Origin: an uncultured Woeseia sp.
Lineage (GTDB): Bacteria > Pseudomonadota > Gammaproteobacteria > Steroidobacterales > Woeseiaceae
Length of the DNA stretch: 64,000 nucleotides
NCBI GenBank assembly: GCA_913031125.1
Contig: CAJWFK010000007.1
Location: 1-64,000 of the forward strand
Direction of reading: 5' to 3'
The stretch's first letter is position 1. Every line of letters begins with the position of its first letter. Below the pieces are notes generated by a model. That model saw only the letters and a list, made by a program, of their open reading frames with translations. It was not told where the DNA came from and searched no databases. Made by a program: the position numbers and the translations under genes. Shown here one piece after another: positions 59,004-64,000 of this stretch.

Positions 59004-59033
59004 AAAAGCAGCCCTCGGGCTGCTTTTCTTTTT
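59004..59033 (+). terminator. Strong intrinsic terminator
   Basis: AAAAGCAGCC (59004-59013) pairs perfectly with GGCTGCTTTT (59018-59027) around a CTCG loop, followed by CTTTTT. The T-tract is on the + strand, so it ends a rightward transcript, which can only be the candidate RNA since the flanking genes on both sides are on the reverse strand. Confidence 0.9.
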
Positions 59034-59054
59034 CGTGCACATGTTCCCAAACTT

Positions 59055-60149
59055 TTATGCAACAAGCCCATGATACAGGGCTATCAATTTTTTGGCCGTA
59101 TCTTCTACTCGAAACTTGTTCTTAATACGTTCTTGCGCAGCGCATTGCATTGCACCGTATAGATTTTCGTTGTTATAGAGTTCTAAAATTGCTTTTGTAA
59201 TCGGTTCTGATTTGCCGGGTGGCACCACAAATCCTGATTTGCCATTCTCAACCAATTCTGGACTGCCACCTGATTGTGTAACGATCGGCACCGTACCTCC
59301 AATCATTGCCTCGATGATGCCGCGGGGTAGTCCTTCACGCCGAAGAGCAGGTAAGACCGATACGTGGCAGTTTGGCAAGATCCAGGGCATTCGTTTAAGA
59401 AAGCCATGCAGGTGGATATTTGCTCGGTACCTATTTTCTTTGACGAGCTTTTTGTGATGCGAATTGTCCATATTTGTGCCTGCGAGCAGGAAGTGTATGT
59501 TCAGGTTGGGGGGGAGATTGTCGATTGCTTCCAGCAATACCGGAACGCCTTTTCGCCTCACACCACGGACGGTGCAGGCAACAACAAAAGTATTATCAGG
59601 GATGCCAAATTGTTTAAGATTCTCAAAAGGAGGAGCATACCAGCCAGGATCATGACCCTTGTAGACAGTTACCGGTACATCACGACGGATCTGCAGCCGG
59701 CCAAAGCCTAAAGACAGCAGATCTTGTCTAATAGCCTCACAAACACAAATTATGTGGTCCAGTCGCGGATTGAGTAGATAAAACCACATCTGTGGATCAA
59801 AATAGCTGACGTTACCCACAATGCCGCGATAAGCGACTTTTTTTATATCAAGGCCAATAGATGCCCAAAGACCATTCATGGTTCCTCGCTTATCACACAT
59901 GTGCAGGATATCGTAACGTTTACGCATCAACTCTTGGTGGATGACGCGTATACCTTCAGGACTGAATTTTCCTTTTAATACATATGGAATGGTAGGAACA
60001 TCGGCTTTTATTAGTTTTTCGTAATTAAATGTACCGGGCCAAGTAATAACAGTTATATCGATTCCGCGTTTCCGCATCTCAATAAAAGCCCCAGTTTCGG
60101 CTGGGTCACTTTCACCATTGACCGCAAGAATGCGCAGTGGCTTATTCAT
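59055..60149 (-). CDS. Glycosyltransferase family 4 protein
   Basis: 364 residues, GT-B fold. The retaining GT4 signature Glu-x7-Glu is in REGLPRGIIEAMIGGTVPIVTQSGGSPELVENGKSGF-type C-terminal sequence (read as EGLPRGIIEAM then SGGSPELV), the nucleotide-sugar site in VVACTVRGVRRKGVPVLLEA, and the N-terminal acceptor half contains DILHMCDKRGTMNG. It transfers a sugar to a growing polysaccharide or lipid at the cytoplasmic side. It overlaps the methyltransferase gene upstream by 4 bp, so they share a transcript in a surface-glycan cluster. Confidence 0.9.
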   Translation of the reverse strand: MNKPLRILAVNGESDPAETGAFIEMRKRGIDITVITWPGTFNYEKLIKADVPTIPYVLKGKFSPEGIRVIHQELMRKRYDILHMCDKRGTMNGLWASIGLDIKKVAYRGIVGNVSYFDPQMWFYLLNPRLDHIICVCEAIRQDLLSLGFGRLQIRRDVPVTVYKGHDPGWYAPPFENLKQFGIPDNTFVVACTVRGVRRKGVPVLLEAIDNLPPNLNIHFLLAGTNMDNSHHKKLVKENRYRANIHLHGFLKRMPWILPNCHVSVLPALRREGLPRGIIEAMIGGTVPIVTQSGGSPELVENGKSGFVVPPGKSEPITKAILELYNNENLYGAMQCAAQERIKNKFRVEDTAKKLIALYHGLVA

Positions 60150-60976
60150 CGGAGCTCAGAGGTTGGTAACGCGCGTCGTTTTTTCTGGAAAGCTATTATC
60201 GAATCGTGAAAATTTATGGAATGCAGATGTGCGGATAAATATGACAGCTCGATTTCCTGCAGTGCGTCCATATGGCCCAGGCGGAAAGCTTTTTCTTCGC
60301 GGCCTAAATAGGGCTCGTGAATCGTGTCTACTAGCGCTTTTGAAAATTCGATAAATGTCTCTGGACTATCGACATGTTTTGCTGAATAACTCGTATGGCA
60401 GTCTTCAACAATGTAACAACCGCCGTCCCTTAGAGCGTTACGGAAAAGTGCGTTGAAACTGAAAATTTGGTGATGTGTCTTGTGGCTGCCATCATCGAGG
60501 ATGATATCGAACGGCCCAAATTCTTCATTTACAGCTGCCAAAAACTTCAGATCAGCTTGGCTACCGATACGAACATGGATTCCCTGATTATTGTTCTCAT
60601 GCTGAGCACATGTTTTGTCAATATCTATGCCTACAATAATCGAATCAGGATGCAGATATCGGTTCCACATTCTTAGCGATCCGCCACGGAAAACGCCGAT
60701 TTCTAACATCCGGATCGGATGGCTACGGAAACCACTCAAATAGCGCTCATAAACATCGAAGTAATGGTGCCATTTATGTACTTTGGTTTCGGTACAAAAG
60801 ATATCAAATATTTCATTCTTGGATTTTTCAACTGCAGGTTGTAATTTGACCTTTTCGGTGAGGGAAGGCGCTATTAATTTCGACGGTGGCAGTTTTTTTT
60901 CTACTAGGATAGTTGGCGCCTTAGTGATAAGAAGACCAAACCTGATCAAAACTCTATTCAATAGTTTTCTCATCAC
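60146..60976 (-). CDS. SAM-dependent methyltransferase (CmcI/macrocin-type fold)
   Basis: 276 residues. The SAM-binding motif is IRMLEIGVFRGGSLRMW, then IVGIDIDKTCAQ, and the metal-site stretch IILDDGSHKTHHQIFSF followed by CYIVEDCHTSY is characteristic of the cephalosporin-hydroxylase-like/macrocin O-methyltransferase group. An N-terminal basic segment (MMRKLLNRVLIRFGLLITK) could be a membrane-associating helix. Probably O-methylates a sugar. Coupled by ATGA with the glycosyltransferase, 22 bp from the next methyltransferase. Confidence 0.82.
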   Translation of the reverse strand: MMRKLLNRVLIRFGLLITKAPTILVEKKLPPSKLIAPSLTEKVKLQPAVEKSKNEIFDIFCTETKVHKWHHYFDVYERYLSGFRSHPIRMLEIGVFRGGSLRMWNRYLHPDSIIVGIDIDKTCAQHENNNQGIHVRIGSQADLKFLAAVNEEFGPFDIILDDGSHKTHHQIFSFNALFRNALRDGGCYIVEDCHTSYSAKHVDSPETFIEFSKALVDTIHEPYLGREEKAFRLGHMDALQEIELSYLSAHLHSINFHDSIIAFQKKRRALPTSELR

Positions 60977-60998
60977 ATGTGGTTCTTTTTAGGTGCCC

Positions 60999-62102
60999 TT
61001 AATTTTGGGGTAATTCGTAAAGTCGTTCGAAAAATCTGTGTTGTATTTCGCATTGCTGACGCTTTAGAAGCTTCCACCGAGGTCCGACCGGGTAGTCAGC
61101 TTCACAGATTATTTCACCTTCTCTGGGTACGGTCGTCTTTTTCCATTGTTTAAAATAAAAGTACTTCTGTGTGAGACGCTCTATCTCTGTGAAGTAGTGA
61201 CTAATTTGTACCATTCGCATTTCATGTAACGAAGAAATATTAAGTGTCAGATCAATAGACTTATTTGGTAATAACTCTATTTGATTTGGTGTTAGGAAGA
61301 TTAAGCTTGCGCTCTCGAGTTCTTCCTGGATGTTCTCGAAACTCGAAAATGCCCGAAATTTAAAAGCACGGCGATTAGGGAAGATAGATGTCAAATAGCG
61401 CTGACATATGTAAAGAGCTGGCGGAATGTCAACGAGAATATATCGCAGGTCGGGTCGCAACGTGAGAAACACGTATGCTGTACGCCCATAACCTGGTCCA
61501 AGTTCAAGAATTGTTTTTAGTTCACTGTCGTTGACGCCTAACTTTAATACTGCCTTGTATTCCAGAATTGAGTTTGCGAGATCCTGTGATATTAAGTGTC
61601 CATTCTGTGTCAATGTTGGAGGATTTCCCAATGATGGTTCAATCAATTTTTCAAGAAGGTGCTCTTCATCATATTTTTCGACATAAGACCACAAGAGGTG
61701 TGTCAGTGTGTCATAGTAAAAAGATTGTCTTTTTGTCAGGTGTTCATGTTTTTGACGGAATATTAGTTGGCAGAAAAGTTTTATCGAGTTGAGGTAACCC
61801 GTTTCTTTCACAAGGAAACGAATTTGACTGTTTAACGGATTGACGATCCATGTGAAGTAGTTTCTCGCCACCGTGCGTTTGAAATTCTCGAAACCACTAT
61901 TAGCAAGTTGTTCAAGGTTCTTAGCATTCAGCTCTACCCAGTATCTCGAAGGTAGTATTTCCTCCTTAAATTTCGGGAATTCTTTAAACATCTCCCTTAT
62001 TTCAGGATATAGATCAAAAGTCTGCGCTGTTTGGTCTTTTTTAATCTTAGAAGAATGCATTTTGTTAATTGTATGTTTTTCAAACATTACAAAAGATACC
62101 AA
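60999..62102 (-). CDS. Putative sugar O-methyltransferase
   Basis: 367 residues. The SAM motif is TILELGPGYGRTAYVFL, then RYILVDIPPALYICQRYL, and the segment LTLNISSLHEMRMVQISHYF is typical of the putative sugar O-methyltransferase family found in O-antigen clusters. Homology starts a little after the N-terminus; the ATG could be at 62102, 62087 or later. Codons are AT-rich compared with genes at 40-56 kb, as is common for surface-glycan genes. Divergent from the RmlD-like fusion with 101 bp between starts. Confidence 0.82.
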   Translation of the reverse strand: MVSFVMFEKHTINKMHSSKIKKDQTAQTFDLYPEIREMFKEFPKFKEEILPSRYWVELNAKNLEQLANSGFENFKRTVARNYFTWIVNPLNSQIRFLVKETGYLNSIKLFCQLIFRQKHEHLTKRQSFYYDTLTHLLWSYVEKYDEEHLLEKLIEPSLGNPPTLTQNGHLISQDLANSILEYKAVLKLGVNDSELKTILELGPGYGRTAYVFLTLRPDLRYILVDIPPALYICQRYLTSIFPNRRAFKFRAFSSFENIQEELESASLIFLTPNQIELLPNKSIDLTLNISSLHEMRMVQISHYFTEIERLTQKYFYFKQWKKTTVPREGEIICEADYPVGPRWKLLKRQQCEIQHRFFERLYELPQN

Positions 62103-62203
62103 ATTTTTAGGTAGCTTGGGTTTATCTGTTTTAGACAGTTTGATTCTTGAACTGTACCATCCAGTTGACTGAAAAAAGCCACTAATAAGACGGGATTAAA
62201 GGC

Positions 62204-64000
62204 TTGCAGATATTGCTTACGGGCGGTTCGGGACTACTGGGTTCGGAACTGCAAAAAATTAGTAAAAATATAGTTGCCCCAACACGCGATGAACTCGATG
62301 TGAGGGACGAATCTGCTATTGCTCATCATATTCGAGAATTTCGGCCTGACATTGTTTTGCATGCAGCTGCGGTTACAGACAACCAAAAAATAAAGGGCGA
62401 TCCAGCATCTGCGCTAGATATTAATATTAAGGGTTCTGCAAATGTTGTTCGGGCTTGTCTGGGGACGCGTATACGCCTTGTGTACTTATCAACCGACTAC
62501 GTATATCCGGGTAACAAGGGGCATTATAGTGAGGACAATGAACTCCAGCCGACTAATTTGTATGCGTGGACCAAGCTCGCAGGAGAAGCTGCGGTTAGAG
62601 CTGTGCCTAATCATTTAATTATTCGTACTAGCTTCGGACCAAATATATTTCCCTATCCCATTGCATTTTCTGATAAATGGTCGTCAAAAGAGTACGTTGA
62701 TGTTATTGCACCAGAGGTTCTTGAGGCGACTGTGAGTCCGCTCACCGGAGTGATCAATATTGGAGGACCCCGCAGGACGATTTATGATTTTGCAGTTAAG
62801 CGCAACCGCCAGGTTAGGAGCGTCGAACGAGTGGATAACGAGTATGACACGCCGGCAGATACTTCACTTGATCTGCGGCGTTGGCGTGACTATCGAAATG
62901 CTAAGGGAGTGGTTCGATCGGTTACGGAGTGCCGTATTTGTGAAAGCCCCAGTTTAGTTAAATATTTGGATTTAGGCATGATGCCGATAGCGAATAATTT
63001 GTCTGATTCAGCATTACTGGCGCTTCAAGCGGAACGGTTTCCGCTGCAACTTCAATACTGTAACGATTGCTCGTTATCACAATTGACAACGATCATTGAT
63101 CCGGAAGAAATGTTTGCCCACTACACGTATCGTTCATCGATTAATAAGGGTTATATTCGGCATTGCCGGGAACTAGCTGATCTAGTCAAAGAAAAATTTG
63201 GTGTTACTAGCGATGACTTGATCCTCGATATTGCTGGAAATGACGGAACCTTGCTAACTGAATTTAAAAATGAGCTGGGGGTCAACGTATTAAACGTCGA
63301 TGCGGCTAAAAATATTGCGGCAGTGGCAGAAGATCGGGGTATACCTACTATCAATGAGTTTTGGTCAATGGTTGTGGCTGACCGAATTCTTAACGAGTAT
63401 GAGAGACCAAAGCTTGTACTAGCGACAAACGTTTTTGCACACGTAGATGATTTGCAGGAATTTTTAATGTCTGTAAAGCACTGCCTAGACGAAAATGGGG
63501 TCTTGATACTTGAATTTCCATACTGTGTTGATTTTATTGAGCAGCGAGAGTTCGACACCATCTATTTTGAGCACCTCAACTATTTTCTCCTTTGGCCTCT
63601 GATGAAATTAGTTGATCAAATAGGATTCCGGATATTTGATGTAGAAAAGTATGATATTCACGGGGGTACTGTGCGGCTATTTATTGCCAACATTGGTGTG
63701 CGGGAGATCAATAATTCTGTGGCTAACCTCCTTGAGAGAGAGAAGGAGGCAGGGTTTTATCAGGCGGGTCGGTACTTAGATTGGAGCCAGAAAATTGAGG
63801 AGAGTATTAAAGAGTTGGCTAATAAAGTCTGTACCTTGAGAAAAAACGGCGCAAAAATAGCGGCATTCGCAGCATCGGCAAAGGGTAATACGCTGTTAAA
63901 CGTCTGCGGATTAGACCGGCGAGTGATTAGCTATATTGTTGATGATACACCGGAAAAAATTGGTCTGTTTTCACCGGGTACCGGTATTCCAATAGTAGAT
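62204..64000 (+). CDS. RmlD-like sugar reductase fused to SAM methyltransferase (cut by right edge)
   Basis: 599 codons without a stop to the window end. Residues 1-~235 are an RmlD/short-chain sugar nucleotide-modifying reductase: TGGSGLLG at 6-13, HAAAVTDN, STDYVYPGNKG, the active-site LYAWTK and the typical end DTSLDLRRW. From residue 243 follows a C-methyltransferase of sugar clusters: zinc cysteines C243/C246 and C286/C289, SAM motif ILDIAGNDGTLL near 340, HLNYF, and a later SAKGNTLLN. The TTG at 62204 is the likely start. No stop or strong ribosome site lies between the halves, so the fusion looks real. Confidence 0.85.
   Translation, partial: MQILLTGGSGLLGSELQKISKNIVAPTRDELDVRDESAIAHHIREFRPDIVLHAAAVTDNQKIKGDPASALDINIKGSANVVRACLGTRIRLVYLSTDYVYPGNKGHYSEDNELQPTNLYAWTKLAGEAAVRAVPNHLIIRTSFGPNIFPYPIAFSDKWSSKEYVDVIAPEVLEATVSPLTGVINIGGPRRTIYDFAVKRNRQVRSVERVDNEYDTPADTSLDLRRWRDYRNAKGVVRSVTECRICESPSLVKYLDLGMMPIANNLSDSALLALQAERFPLQLQYCNDCSLSQLTTIIDPEEMFAHYTYRSSINKGYIRHCRELADLVKEKFGVTSDDLILDIAGNDGTLLTEFKNELGVNVLNVDAAKNIAAVAEDRGIPTINEFWSMVVADRILNEYERPKLVLATNVFAHVDDLQEFLMSVKHCLDENGVLILEFPYCVDFIEQREFDTIYFEHLNYFLLWPLMKLVDQIGFRIFDVEKYDIHGGTVRLFIANIGVREINNSVANLLEREKEAGFYQAGRYLDWSQKIEESIKELANKVCTLRKNGAKIAAFAASAKGNTLLNVCGLDRRVISYIVDDTPEKIGLFSPGTGIPIVD

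Larger units (their letters stand above)
58543..59033 (+). ncRNA. Candidate novel structured RNA of about 490 nt
   Basis: This 750-bp gap (58305-59054) has no convincing gene; 58305-58500 is AT-rich and featureless. From 58543 the + strand is packed with perfect hairpins: TGAGGC/GCCTCA with loop AATA (58543-58558), AGCAAG/CTTGCT with a TTCG tetraloop (58564-58579), ACCGCCC paired to GGGCGGT (58584-58590 with 58625-58631), and GGCAG/CTGCC (58641-58653). Then come five 36-nt repeats and an intrinsic terminator at 59004-59033. A 73-codon frame from 58505 and an antisense 106-codon frame exist but do not look like protein. No match to RNase P, tmRNA, 6S or other RNA that I know. Confidence 0.6.

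Overview
The window reads as environmental (probably marine) proteobacterial DNA, most likely gammaproteobacterial for the larger part. The signs are a malate synthase G, a SUF operon with an Rrf2 regulator, a BepA-like M48 protease, a tRNA-Ser with encoded CCA, several phytanoyl-CoA-dioxygenase (PhyH) enzymes and many lipoprotein enzymes. No rRNA, phage, insertion sequence or CRISPR array was seen.

Bases 1-~9000 are GC-rich (42 of 60 bases are G or C at both 3241-3300 and 8401-8460). They hold a cut hydrolase, a cupin, a TIM-barrel isomerase, a MetE-like protein, a PhyH enzyme, a frameshifted GNAT gene, a metallo-beta-lactamase-fold hydrolase, a sulfotransferase, a class II aldolase and the front of glcB. 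Composition drops abruptly inside glcB, near 8975-9060 (18 of 60 G+C at 9361-9420), while the reading frame continues. The left part may therefore be another genome joined at a conserved stretch, or a recent recombination.

9.8-21 kb: a reverse-strand suf operon (regulator, B, C, D, S, U, T, then a SixA-like phosphatase) with a clear IscR/Rrf2-type operator, an ADP-ribosylglycohydrolase lipoprotein, a BepA-like protease, a peroxiredoxin, a small lipoprotein and tRNA-Ser(GGA). 21-26 kb: a PhyH enzyme, a cupin, metY, a CoA-binding protein and an acyl-CoA synthetase.

26-34 kb is the centre of interest. It carries a complete coenzyme F420 set (cofE, cofD, cofC and fused cofG/cofH = fbiC), then a 6-phosphogluconate dehydrogenase, 6-phosphogluconolactonase and a close match to actinobacterial F420-dependent glucose-6-phosphate dehydrogenase, with a divergent Rv2061-like F420 enzyme beside it. 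Together they look like a self-contained unit that makes F420, reduces it with glucose 6-phosphate through an oxidative pentose phosphate branch, and uses it.

34-39.5 kb is an amine-use module (permease, aldehyde dehydrogenase, copper amine oxidase). 39.5-53 kb holds lipoprotein hydrolases, a PhyH/acyl-CoA synthetase/thiolase run, a secreted tandem DMSP-lyase-like cupin and a second MetE-like protein. 53.6-56.5 kb is a nitrile hydratase operon whose alpha subunit has an apparent Tat signal, followed by a Rieske oxygenase.

58.5-59.0 kb has no convincing gene but holds a strongly structured candidate RNA with five exact-period 36-nt repeats and an intrinsic terminator. 59-64 kb begins a surface-glycan cluster (glycosyltransferase, two methyltransferases and an RmlD-like/methyltransferase fusion running off the right edge).
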